A stretch of DNA of 64,000 nucleotides from CAZQRP01 sp964596125. Its GTDB lineage: Bacteria > Chloroflexota > Dehalococcoidia > GIF9 > UBA5629. The position numbers were made by a program, and so were the translations under genes. A model generated the notes under the pieces. That model saw nothing but the letters and a program-made list of their open reading frames with translations, ran no database searches and was not told the origin of the DNA. Numbering within the stretch: the first letter of the stretch is position 1; every line of letters starts with the position of its first letter. Below, piece by piece: positions 43,123 through 51,889 of the stretch. The stretch is taken from NCBI GenBank assembly GCA_964596125.1, contig CAZQRP010000003.1:1-64000 (forward strand), in the 5' to 3' direction.

Positions 43123-44220
43123 TCAGCAATTATTCTTGTCACTTCTCAGCAATTCCCCGTAAACAGTCTCCACTTGCTTTGCTACCTCATCCCAACTCCA
43201 GAGTTTTACCTCATTAACCTTCCTGACCATAGCTTTTTTAATCAACTCTGCCAAACGCTCAATATTTATCGGATAATCTATCCCAAGACAGCTATTGTTC
43301 TCGATCCAATGCATCAATCCGGAAGTATTAGCAACAATGCACGGTGTTCCCGCTGCCAGTGCCTCTGCAACAGTAATACCGAAGCCTTCATATTTGGACA
43401 GTAACATAAGCAGGTCCGCATTGACATATTTTTTAAGCAGATCGCTCCTGTACAGGTCTTGATAAAAGTCAATCCTGTGTGTCACGCCCAGTCCTGTGGC
43501 CAGTCTCACCAACTTCTCTTTATACGGTCCCTTCCCTACTACTTCCAGGCGAACGCTTTCATCCAGCAGAGGTAGAGCCTTAATGGCATATTGGACCCCT
43601 TTAAACTTCTCCAATCTGGCCACATACAAAATTGTTTTTCCTTTACTTCTTTTTTTCCCCAAGTTTGGAAACTCATCCCAATTTACGCCGTTGGGAACCA
43701 CTGCAATTTTGTCACTATTTATTCGAAAATCCTCCTCTAGAAGACGTTTTTCATAGTCGGAAAGCGCAATAACTTTGTCCGCCTCATGAAAAATCTTTTT
43801 ACCGAACGGTCTATAGAGTTTGATTAAAATATCTCGGAATGCAGTAGAACCGTGTCTATGATAGTGAGGAGTCACTATGAACCTGGTCTTTTTCAGGCGT
43901 CGGGAAAGGAAAAGCGGAAAGGCGTGATAGTTATGACCATGAACAATGTCAAAATGGGAATTCCCCAGTTCTTTCAGCATATCGAGGGGAAAATAGTAGG
44001 CATTATTCGGAGAAAAGACCCTGGACCTTCTGACCAGAACCCCATTTATCTGTTCTTCTTTCGGTAATTTTCCCGAAGGATCAGTGGTGAATACAGTAAC
44101 ATCATGGCGCTTAGCTAGTCTCTGACTTATCTCACCTACATGTATCTCTATCCCAGCAATATTAGGATAATATAAGTGACAAACCTGAAGGATCTTAATT
44201 CTGTTATCCCCCTTACCCAC
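43123..44220 (-). CDS. GT4 glycosyltransferase
   Basis: 365 residues. VCHLYYPNIAGIEIHVGEIS (about 13-32), HGHNYHAFPL (about 95-104), LYVARLEKFKGVQYAI (about 202-217) and SKYEGFGITVAEALAAG (about 278-294) give the complete GT4 signature including EX7E. It is probably its own transcript with the hairpin at 43068-43092 at its end. It is likely another cytoplasmic step of lipid-linked glycan assembly. Confidence 0.9.
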   Translation of the reverse strand: MGKGDNRIKILQVCHLYYPNIAGIEIHVGEISQRLAKRHDVTVFTTDPSGKLPKEEQINGVLVRRSRVFSPNNAYYFPLDMLKELGNSHFDIVHGHNYHAFPLFLSRRLKKTRFIVTPHYHRHGSTAFRDILIKLYRPFGKKIFHEADKVIALSDYEKRLLEEDFRINSDKIAVVPNGVNWDEFPNLGKKRSKGKTILYVARLEKFKGVQYAIKALPLLDESVRLEVVGKGPYKEKLVRLATGLGVTHRIDFYQDLYRSDLLKKYVNADLLMLLSKYEGFGITVAEALAAGTPCIVANTSGLMHWIENNSCLGIDYPINIERLAELIKKAMVRKVNEVKLWSWDEVAKQVETVYGELLRSDKNNC

Positions 44221-44342
44221 TACAGGTATTTGCTTTCATTAGTAATTCATTACCAATTATGTGTGCCATTTGCCGCTTCAGTTAACAGTACCGGCCTGGG
44301 TAAAACTTCCTTCAGTCCTCTCAAATCATCACTACTATCTAT

Positions 44343-44785
44343 TTACTCTGAATCATGCCATAAATGATGATACTGGCCTCCCTTATTGACAAAACTAAAA
44401 GGCTCGGTCGTATCAATCACTAAGCAGTTCTTCCCTTCTATCAAGTATTTGAGAATCGGATAGATATGAAAACACGGTGTAGTAATCAGTTCTTAGAATT
44501 TTTTACGTCTTCCACTGATATTCCGGCTACGGTTCTATTACCTTCCGGTATCAAACGTTCAGGATTTCCTTTCCTGTGAAAGTATATCAATTGTTAACTG
44601 AATTTATCTCTCATTAAGGGTGCCGGATTGATGTAATGAATATCAGTGGATCCTAGGCCCTCGATAATATCGGTAGTAAACTTCTCAACATATTCCTTTG
44701 TAGATTTCTCCACTTTGCTTACAACTCCAGTAGAATAACCGACTTAGGACAACAGAATTATCAAGATAATAGAAACAGCCTCCAT
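44343..44785 (-). pseudogene. Decayed gene of about 140 codons
   Basis: This fills the middle of the otherwise empty 44221-44998 gap. From ATG 44785 the - strand reads MEAVSIILIILLS, TAA, VGYSTGVVSKVEKSTKEYVE and FTTDIIEGLGSTDIHYINPA up to KFS, a second TAA, then QLIYFHRKGNPERLIPEGNR. Near an A-run around 44490 the frame must shift by one. It then continues (after a third TAA) ELITTPCFHIYPILKYLIEG and ends LWHDSE, TAA at 44343. All three internal stops are TAA, each one C-to-T change from a glutamine CAA. The N-terminus is a membrane helix or signal. The family is not recognised. Confidence 0.6.
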
Positions 44786-44998
44786 GGCAAGCCTACTTCC
44801 TAACTTATTATACCTTACATTACGAAAGCCACGGACCTTTGTCAAGGATGGTCAGACAGAGAATTCGTACTTTACTCGCTTATATCACTAAGTTCGTTCA
44901 AAGGAGGCATAAAGATGGCCTTTAGACAGGATATAAATTAAACAAGATACAAGAGAAGATTACTCTAAGGCCGCAATGTCAATGGGATGCTATGGCTT

Positions 44999-46141
44999 CT
45001 ATATATTTTTTATAGTTTCTCTCCAGGCACGTAGTGCCAGGCTTTCACGAATCTCTACGTCATCAAAAGTTATCAGTTGTCCTGTTTCAATACGTCTGGT
45101 TACTACTGCATTTTCCAGAAGACCTATCGGCACATGACCTTGATTCTCTGCAATCCTCACCGCGATACCACGTACATCCAGACTTCCAACCCCTCGCCTT
45201 ATAGTATATCCGGTTTTAAGAGGCATCTTTGCAATTGCAGCAACGCTGATGGCGGGATTCTCAGTATTATTCAGAAGTACTCCGCCCCCGTTTAATACCC
45301 TTCTAACCGTTTTTGTAATCTCCAGGTGGCAAAGGTGAAAGTTACGCATTAGCAGGTAGTACGGGCCATTCCCCATCTTATAATACTTCAGGTGCTCTCT
45401 TTGTCGCTTATCATGTTCCGCAATAATAAACACACCTGCAGGAGATTTAGGAGAGAGTACGTAGTCACTCAGTGGATAACCAAGACTTTTTGCACGCTCC
45501 GCCAGAACAGTTACCACGGAACCGACAGTTTCAGAGAAAATACCAAGTAATCCAGGTACAGCTATTCCAGCACCCAGACCGTTCGCAACCAGAGCTTGTT
45601 CAATTTGAACCTTGGTACCATCTGTAAACGAGATCGTTTGAACTACGCTAATATTCTGTTTTTTTGCCCAAAACTCCATGTCATCAAGCGAAGGCGAGTT
45701 ATTGAGAAATCCCTTGATATTCCCGTAAACGAGTGGTTTAAATCCCATCTGTACAACGTTCTCGCTTAGAGCTGCTATACAACCTGGTTGGTCCCCCTCG
45801 GCTTCCGTGATAAATCCTCTTCTGGTAAAATACGAGCCTGTTGTTACATGTAGCTCGGCATCCATTGTAATTACCGGCAGTGACGCTGACATCACTCTAT
45901 CTATAACATCTGTTGCATGAATAACATCGCCACTACATTCAATTATCAGATCAGAATTATCGATTAACTCATCGACTGAGTTCGTTAACAGGTCCTGTCC
46001 GGGAAAGTCACTACGATACTCGATTTTCGTACGGGTAAGCACTTTGGACACCAGCAGGTCTTCACTGCAATCTATTGCCATGAACAGTCCCTTGGCTATA
46101 AATCCCGTGCCTACAATACCAACCTTAGTTATTTTTTCCAT
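44999..46141 (-). CDS. NAD(P)-dependent dehydrogenase with C-terminal SAF domain
   Basis: 380 residues. An N-terminal Rossmann fold has KVGIVGTGFIAKGL (about 6-19) and the LIIECSGDV motif (about 65-73) of homoserine/aspartate-dehydrogenase-like proteins. A catalytic domain follows, and the C-terminal 70 residues (NAVVTRRIETGQLITFDDVE) form an SAF domain like those of antifreeze/sialic-acid synthase and FlgA proteins. This fusion is known in uncharacterised oxidoreductases near carbohydrate and hydroxy-acid pathways. The reaction is unknown. It stands alone between decayed genes. Confidence 0.8.
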   Translation of the reverse strand: MEKITKVGIVGTGFIAKGLFMAIDCSEDLLVSKVLTRTKIEYRSDFPGQDLLTNSVDELIDNSDLIIECSGDVIHATDVIDRVMSASLPVITMDAELHVTTGSYFTRRGFITEAEGDQPGCIAALSENVVQMGFKPLVYGNIKGFLNNSPSLDDMEFWAKKQNISVVQTISFTDGTKVQIEQALVANGLGAGIAVPGLLGIFSETVGSVVTVLAERAKSLGYPLSDYVLSPKSPAGVFIIAEHDKRQREHLKYYKMGNGPYYLLMRNFHLCHLEITKTVRRVLNGGGVLLNNTENPAISVAAIAKMPLKTGYTIRRGVGSLDVRGIAVRIAENQGHVPIGLLENAVVTRRIETGQLITFDDVEIRESLALRAWRETIKNI

Positions 46142-46376
46142 GGCCGTCTTCCATACTAGAATGACCTTTACAAGCCGCGGTAAATAATCCCCAACTTGAC
46201 TGAAAATTGCTGCTGAGGTACTGTCGTTCAGCCAAATAATAACTGGCAGTCTGTAAGTTGTAGTTATCGCTCATGCTAGCGAACAAAGCCCTTTCATAAC
46301 TTGCTAGCATTTACAGCGACCCATTTATAAGCCTTTTACTATACCTTATTTTTAAATTATATCACCAAGATAATGC

Positions 46377-46529
46377 TCATACAATAATATTCTCATTCAC
46401 GAGCATCTCACATGCACTACGCACCATATCGGCAAGCTGTGTCTGCCTTGTTCAGTCAGCAACAGAATTAAAAGGGCACACTCTATCGATAACAATAAAT
46501 TGCATACCATTCGCTTCATTTTCTGAAGA
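46377..46529 (-). pseudogene. Short coding remnant with internal TGA
   Basis: The - strand reads SSENEANGMQFIVIDRVCPF, NSVAD, TGA, then TRQTQLADMVRSACEMLVNE and stops at 46377. An ATG (Met of MQF) lies at 46505. The residues on both sides of the TGA look protein-like and one C-to-T change from CGA would explain it. There is no ribosome site and no family assignment. It is part of the 46142-46722 gap, which otherwise holds only a + strand promoter. Confidence 0.35.
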
Positions 46530-46532
46530 TTA

Positions 46533-46561
46533 TTGACAAACCCGCAGACGGAGATTATATT
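46533..46561 (+). promoter_or_regulatory. Sigma70-type promoter
   Basis: TTGACA (46533-46538), a 17-base spacer and TATATT (46556-46561). It points to the kinase remnant whose ATG is at 46723, so the collapsed gene has kept a strong promoter. Confidence 0.6.
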
Positions 46562-46722
46562 TTAGCCATATATAATGTAAACGTGAAATAAGAGATAATA
46601 CGTTTGGACCATGGGAGATAGGGAGCATCAAGGGCACTGGAATCGCCACGATTAGTAAATCCAGTGCCCCTTTGATATCAGCTCGATCAGAAACACAACT
46701 TCTCTGTCCAAGGAGAGGGGAA

Positions 46723-46962
46723 ATGGCGAGGGGTAAAGATAAGGCAATGCAGCAACTCACCAATGATATGGACGAGTTGCGACAGCGTATTACCGAGCTT
46801 GATAGATCGAAAACCAAGAACAGTCGTGTTGATATCGTTTCCAGCGGCTATGCTAGTGACCCTATAATGGCTTACTTTAAGAAATATGGTTTCAGTGCCG
46901 TTATGAGCAAACCTTATTCCATTGAAGGACTCGCCGAAGTACTGCATAGTTTAATAGTGTGA
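46723..46962 (+). pseudogene. Hybrid histidine kinase reduced to its two ends by internal deletion
   Basis: An intact 79-codon frame with AGGAG 7 bases before its ATG. The first 33 residues (MARGKDKAMQQLTNDMDEL, then RQRITELDRSKTKN) are the coiled-coil start typical of large PAS/hybrid histidine kinases in this kind of bacterium. The rest (SSGYASDPIMAYFKKYGFSA, then VMSKPYSIEGLAEVLHSLI) is the final third of a receiver domain, keeping the conserved Lys-Pro but not the phospho-acceptor Asp. The sensor, kinase and most of the receiver are missing, and the join is in frame. It could still be translated as a small protein. Confidence 0.65.
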
Positions 46963-47114
46963 GCGATTGATTGTATGATATAAAATTATTGTTTGATAAA
47001 ACGTTGACTGCGATTCGCCTGCCTTTATCAAGCGATGCAGTGCTCTATTGGAATGTTACTATGTTTCCCGCAGGCGAAGGAACCAGATTCCAATAAAAAA
47101 GGAGGCAATAGTCG

Positions 47115-47435
47115 ATGAGATTCCTGGTCATTTTACGAACAAAGGACATATTCTTCACACTTACCCCGGAAAAACAAATAGAACTTATGGAGGGCTCCTT
47201 TGCATTCGTTGAAAAGCACAAAAAAGCAGGTAATTGCAAGCAGATTCACTATTTACCAAGCTCAAATGGAACAGCAAGTATTTGGGAAGCAGAGTCATCT
47301 GAAGAGGTGACACTGCGATTTCTTGAAAATCCCATGAGCGCCTATGAAGATGCTCAAATGTATTTACTCTCGGATTGGGATACTTTTAAGAACACAACCA
47401 AAAAAATCTACTATCAGATATTGACCAAAAAGTAG
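47115..47435 (+). CDS. Small dimeric alpha/beta-barrel-like protein
   Basis: 106 residues starting at an ATG with AGGAGG 10 bases upstream. MRFLVILRTKDIFFTLTPEK, ELMEGSFAFVEKHKKAGNCK and the closing SDWDTF resemble a ferredoxin-like dimeric barrel of the muconolactone-isomerase/YCII/DUF3303 kind. Such proteins can be small isomerases, decarboxylases or sensors. No neighbouring gene points to a pathway, and function is unassigned. Confidence 0.65.
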   Translation: MRFLVILRTKDIFFTLTPEKQIELMEGSFAFVEKHKKAGNCKQIHYLPSSNGTASIWEAESSEEVTLRFLENPMSAYEDAQMYLLSDWDTFKNTTKKIYYQILTKK

Positions 47436-47679
47436 ATAACGTTTTCAAAGAGTTAGCCCGAATATCTGAAGACTATTCAACTTTAAACCATTTCAGAATT
47501 TTTATCATAGTGCTGGCGTAATTATAGTTTTTCTTCAAAGAAGAGTCCTTATAATGAGGACTTAATAGTACCCTATCAGGCACAATGACTATGATAAATT
47601 CCTACCTGAGGCTCTGTTTCTATCTTGAAATGCCCAGGTGAAATTTGAACATGCTCATCCTCCGCAAGTAAAAATCCTA

Positions 47680-49140
47680 TCATTCCGGTTGCTGCCTGCC
47701 ACCAAATGAAGCAGCGACTATACCGACAACAGAAACTATTGTAACCAATAGAAGAGTATCCTGGAAGCTACTGATAAGCGATAATTCGTTTAACATCGCT
47801 GGATTAAGACCATTATGGGAAAGTTGGGCAATATGAAAAAGCTGGCGAGCAGCGAAAATTGTCCCTGCGATAGCCATTCCAACAGTCATACCAATCTGCC
47901 GTGAAGTAGAAATCATAGCAGATGCTGTACCCAGGTAGTCCCTGGATACCGATCCCATAATAGAGCTACTGTTAGGAGATTCAAACATACCAAATCCTAT
48001 GCCGAGAACAACAAGTTTGAGCAGTATGCCGATGATACTTGATGTGGCATCAAGTCTACTCAGCAGAAAAAGTGCTAAACAAACCAGGACAACTCCAACT
48101 ATGCGCAATAAACTTGTACCAATTTTATCCGATAGCCATCCACTTAAGGGAGATACTATAAAAGTGACCGCAGGAACAGCGGCCATTAATAATCCCGCTT
48201 TTGAAGCAGAGTAACCAAGACCATCAATTAAATAGAAGGGCATAAGAAACACAGTTGTGATGATGGCAATAGACATGATACCGAGGCTAATATTGCCGCT
48301 GGCAAAGAGACGATTTCGGAACAGGCTCAGATCGACAGTTGGTTGATCTGTCTTTCTCTCCACCACAACAAATAAGACCAGCAATATAACCATGCAGGTA
48401 GCCAACACTCCTGTTTGTGGTGATATGAAGCTTGACTTCCCTCCGATATTGACCAGAAGCAGCAAACAGGAAAGGCCACCGAAAAGAGTGGCTGAACCCA
48501 ATAAATCAAATTTGATATGGACATCAGTGTCTCTCTGCTCTCTTAATAATACCCAGGCCATAACAATACCAACTACACCGATGGGCACCCTGGTATAGAA
48601 GACAGACCTCCAGTCAAAGATGTCTAAAAGGAAGCCACCGAGAACCGGCCCAATTAGTAATCCTGTAGAAACTACGGCTCCCAGTATTCCCAACGCTTTA
48701 CCTCGTTCGTGATCACGAAAAGCAGCAGTAACAATAGCCATACTGAGAGCTATAGTCATGGCAGCCCCTACTCCCTGCACTACACGTGCAAGGATTAACT
48801 GTACTACGCTTTGAGACAAGGAACATAATATTAGACCTACGGTAAACAGAGCAAAACCCACAATATAGACTCTCTTTCTCCCAAGTATGTCCCCGATTCT
48901 AGCAAAAGCAAGCATAAGACCAATACTTACAAGAAGATAAGCAACAGATACCCACAGTACAACTGATGCATCTGTTTCAAAGATCCTGACAAGTCTTGGA
49001 AATGAAATGTTGACTATACTGGCGTCCAGCGTACCCATGAAGGTACCTATAGATACCGTCAGTAATGCCAACCACTTGTAATCAATGGGTATCGGTTTTT
49101 TCATGTTCAGACCGGCCGAGCAAAAACGCACAATAGCCAT
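47680..49140 (-). CDS. MFS drug-efflux-type transporter, DHA2 family (EmrB/QacA-like)
   Basis: 486 residues with about 14 helices. Motif A is GRIGDILGRKRVY-like (ARIGDILGRKRV, about 79-90), motif C in helix 5 is GLLIGPVLGGFLLD (about 158-171), and the helix-1 D1 motif is LDASIVNISFPRL (about 38-50). These mark the proton-driven DHA2 exporters. The frame starts at 49140 but MKKPIPIDYKW at 49104 is an equally possible start; neither has a good ribosome site. No regulator gene is adjacent. Confidence 0.88.
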   Translation of the reverse strand: MAIVRFCSAGLNMKKPIPIDYKWLALLTVSIGTFMGTLDASIVNISFPRLVRIFETDASVVLWVSVAYLLVSIGLMLAFARIGDILGRKRVYIVGFALFTVGLILCSLSQSVVQLILARVVQGVGAAMTIALSMAIVTAAFRDHERGKALGILGAVVSTGLLIGPVLGGFLLDIFDWRSVFYTRVPIGVVGIVMAWVLLREQRDTDVHIKFDLLGSATLFGGLSCLLLLVNIGGKSSFISPQTGVLATCMVILLVLFVVVERKTDQPTVDLSLFRNRLFASGNISLGIMSIAIITTVFLMPFYLIDGLGYSASKAGLLMAAVPAVTFIVSPLSGWLSDKIGTSLLRIVGVVLVCLALFLLSRLDATSSIIGILLKLVVLGIGFGMFESPNSSSIMGSVSRDYLGTASAMISTSRQIGMTVGMAIAGTIFAARQLFHIAQLSHNGLNPAMLNELSLISSFQDTLLLVTIVSVVGIVAASFGGRQQPE

Positions 49141-49371
49141 TGAACGTTTTTGAGATATGCAGTAGCGTTGCGCAGTATATTAATAAGGTCTAATGTTCCT
49201 CAAGACAAAGGCATCAGAACTCTTCACAATACATTGGCGTCAGGTGAGTATATGCACTCCATAATTCACTTGCTGTTGTTTAAAAAGCATACAATTTGCT
49301 TACGAGATAAGCAAAATACGTATGTCGTTCTGACAATTCAAGTCCATTTCTCCTGATCTACTATCTGGCAT

Positions 49372-49401
49372 GCTAACCGGACCATTATAGGTCAGGTTAG
49401 C
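49372..49401 (-). terminator. Hairpin downstream of the molybdenum hydroxylase operon
   Basis: GCTAACCGGACC and GGTCAGGTTAGC pair with one mismatch around a 6-base loop, about 95 bases past the last stop of the operon. No T-run follows. The remaining 49141-49496 gap contains no supported gene. Confidence 0.35.
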
Positions 49402-49496
49402 CGTGGCTATTCGATACAATAGAGTCATCAGAGAGGAAGGCAATGATCCTGGAGATGTCCACTAGTCCCGAAAGCCAGGTTATCCTATTCAAAATT

Positions 49497-51872
49497 CTAA
49501 GCGAGTATGGCTCGCTTAACCAGTATCTTTGTTATTTCGACCTTATGTGCGTTCATGTTGAGTGGTAGTATACCTGTGATAGCTGCCTCTGATGCTGCTT
49601 CAGCCGTTACGTTATCGATGGGCTTCCCCCTTATAGCTTGCTCCGCCTCGATCGCCCTTACGGGTCCCGGGGCCACCGCCCCCAGGACTATCCTTGCATC
49701 CCCACAAATTCCCCCATCGACTTTGATGATCGAAGCAACGCTCGCAATGGGGAAATCAATTGAATCCCGCAATCTGAACTTGAAAAATGTATGCTTAGCC
49801 CCTTCCGGAGGCTGCGGGATCTGGACCTCAGTCACCATCTCATCCGCTTCGAGAACGTTCCTTAAGGCGCTGAAAAAGTCTTCAACAGGGATTATTCTAC
49901 TACCCCCCGGCCCGGTTATCTTAACTTTTGCGTTCAGGGCAAGGAGCGCTACCGCAATATCCGAGGAATTTACTGCTATACAACCACAATTGAAGCAGCG
50001 ATCTGCCTCTGTTTCGATCTCATTCTGTCCCAGGCCAGGAGCATCTTCGACCTCTATGCTTCTTTTATCTATCGGCAGTTTCGGTGTATCGGCCCTGCTC
50101 GTTTTGCGAAGACAATTGCTGTTGAATTTTAAGAAAGGACTGACCGTTTTTTCGTCCTTGTCCTGAGCCCCTCCCCGCTCATTTCCCAGATAGAGACCGA
50201 TAGCGACGGCCGCTCTTCGCCCGGCCGCAATAGCCTCGATAACCGTAGCCGGACCACTTGTTACCTCTCCACCGGCAAAAACGCCCTTTACAGAAGTTTT
50301 CTGGGTCTTCTCATCAACTGCTATCAAATTACCCTCTACCTTTATTGACGTTCGCGGTTTTAAAAACGAAAGATCCGTCGTCTGTCCTACAGCCATTATT
50401 ATCTGATCGGCCTCAACTCTCTCCTTGACAGTGGTATCGAGAGTGGGCGCAAAACAACCCTTATCGTCAAATACTGAAGTGCACTGAACCAGCTCTATCC
50501 CGGTGACCTTCCCACCTGATTCGAGTACCCTGTACGGCCCCCATGAAGGCATCAACCTGACTCCTTCTTCAATAGCCTGTTCAATCTCCCATTCGAGCGC
50601 CGGCATCTCTTCCCGGCACTCCAGGCAGGCCAGGGTTACTTCCTGTGCTCCCAGTCGCAATGCCGTAATACCCACGTCAACGGCGACATTGCCGCCGCCG
50701 ATCACCAGGACCTTTTTCCCCGGGACTTCCCTGACTCCAAGGTTCACATTGGTTAGAAATTCCAGGCCGGACTTCATCAACTTTTCACCCTCAAGCCCGA
50801 TAGATGGCTGGCCCCAGGCCCCGGTCGCCAGGAAAACACTGTCAAAGTCTTTCTCAAGAGCCTCTACAGTCGTATCTTTCCCGATATCAACGTTGAGCTT
50901 GAACTCAACTCCCATATTCTCAATGATTTTTACCACACGCCTAACAATGTTCTTGGGCAGTCTATATGCCGGTATGCCATAGGTAAGCATACCGCCCGCT
51001 TCTTTCATCCGATCAAATACGGTAACCCGGTAGCCCGCCATTCTGAGGTAATACGCTGCTGAAAGACCGGACGGTCCCGCACCCACAATAGCCACACGCT
51101 TACCGGTATCATTACCGGGTGGCTTGATGATTTCATTCGAGTTCTCCAGGATATAGTCACCCATAAATCGCTCTATTTCCCTCATCGACACAGATTCATC
51201 GAATTCATGTCGATTACATTCCTGTTCGCAGAAATGCGGGCACACCCGTCCCGTTATAGAAGGGAGCGGATTCGTATCGAGCAGTATTTTAGCCGCTTCG
51301 CGCAGGTCACCCTCCCTGACCTTGCTCAGGTATGACGCCGTATCTATATTGCTCGGGCAAGCTGAAGAGCAAGGAGGTTGGGCGTCTCTGCATCCCCCGA
51401 ATATAGAGTGATGTTGGTTCTCACCGGTCAAGGCATAGCATTTGTTGCCACCTTTCAAATAACAGGAAATTCGTCCCCCGATGTGGTGAGGATACCTGTA
51501 ATACCAGCAACGCAGGTCCTGGCACAGATTTCCACCTATGGTACCTATCCGGCGGACTTGCGGTGTGGCTACCGCTTTAGCCGCCTCGGCGAGAAGCTCA
51601 TATTTCTCTCTGACCACCAGAGATTCGGCGATATCCGATAGCTTTGCCAGCGAGCCTATCTTAAGTCCTGTGGCATCCTTTTTGATATAGTCCAGACCAG
51701 GGATGGTCTTCATATTGATTACGGCTTCAGGATAGTCTGGTAGGATTCTATCCTTGAAAGTTCCGAGCAGGTCAGTCCCACCGGCGATCAATTTAGCTCT
51801 GCCGTTATAATCCTTCAGTAATGTAATAGCTTCGTCTATGGTTTTTGCATTAATGTGATCAAACGTCTTCAT
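49497..51872 (-). CDS. Molybdenum hydroxylase FAD subunit (CoxM/HcrB-like) with inserted GltD-like oxidoreductase
   Basis: 791 residues, about 500 more than a normal medium subunit. Residues 1-160 are the CoxM N-terminal FAD domain (LIAGGTDLLG about 28-37, RRIGTIGGNLCQDLRCW about 107-123). The loop cysteines C122, C137, C145 and C161 resemble the extra [4Fe-4S] loop of 4-hydroxybenzoyl-CoA reductase. From about 161 to 625 there is a GltD/dihydropyrimidine-dehydrogenase-like module with cysteines (C168, C172, C211, C215, C219), the FAD motif VGAGPSGLSAA (about 263-273) and the NADPH motif IGGGNVAVDVG. The CoxM fold resumes at CFNCGCIAVNSSDIAVALLA and runs to the C-terminus. The insert should let the complex exchange electrons with NADPH. 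Confidence 0.9.
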   Translation of the reverse strand: MKTFDHINAKTIDEAITLLKDYNGRAKLIAGGTDLLGTFKDRILPDYPEAVINMKTIPGLDYIKKDATGLKIGSLAKLSDIAESLVVREKYELLAEAAKAVATPQVRRIGTIGGNLCQDLRCWYYRYPHHIGGRISCYLKGGNKCYALTGENQHHSIFGGCRDAQPPCSSACPSNIDTASYLSKVREGDLREAAKILLDTNPLPSITGRVCPHFCEQECNRHEFDESVSMREIERFMGDYILENSNEIIKPPGNDTGKRVAIVGAGPSGLSAAYYLRMAGYRVTVFDRMKEAGGMLTYGIPAYRLPKNIVRRVVKIIENMGVEFKLNVDIGKDTTVEALEKDFDSVFLATGAWGQPSIGLEGEKLMKSGLEFLTNVNLGVREVPGKKVLVIGGGNVAVDVGITALRLGAQEVTLACLECREEMPALEWEIEQAIEEGVRLMPSWGPYRVLESGGKVTGIELVQCTSVFDDKGCFAPTLDTTVKERVEADQIIMAVGQTTDLSFLKPRTSIKVEGNLIAVDEKTQKTSVKGVFAGGEVTSGPATVIEAIAAGRRAAVAIGLYLGNERGGAQDKDEKTVSPFLKFNSNCLRKTSRADTPKLPIDKRSIEVEDAPGLGQNEIETEADRCFNCGCIAVNSSDIAVALLALNAKVKITGPGGSRIIPVEDFFSALRNVLEADEMVTEVQIPQPPEGAKHTFFKFRLRDSIDFPIASVASIIKVDGGICGDARIVLGAVAPGPVRAIEAEQAIRGKPIDNVTAEAASEAAITGILPLNMNAHKVEITKILVKRAILA

Positions 51873-51889
51873 ATTGTTACACCACCTTA

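Noticed and set aside
46377..46529. The internal TGA read as selenocysteine
   Set aside because: No selenocysteine-insertion hairpin or selenoprotein family resemblance was seen, so simple decay is the more economical reading.
49507..50166. A 219-codon + strand frame opposite the molybdenum hydroxylase FAD subunit
   Set aside because: Antisense to a strongly supported domain, with shadow-like composition and no family resemblance.
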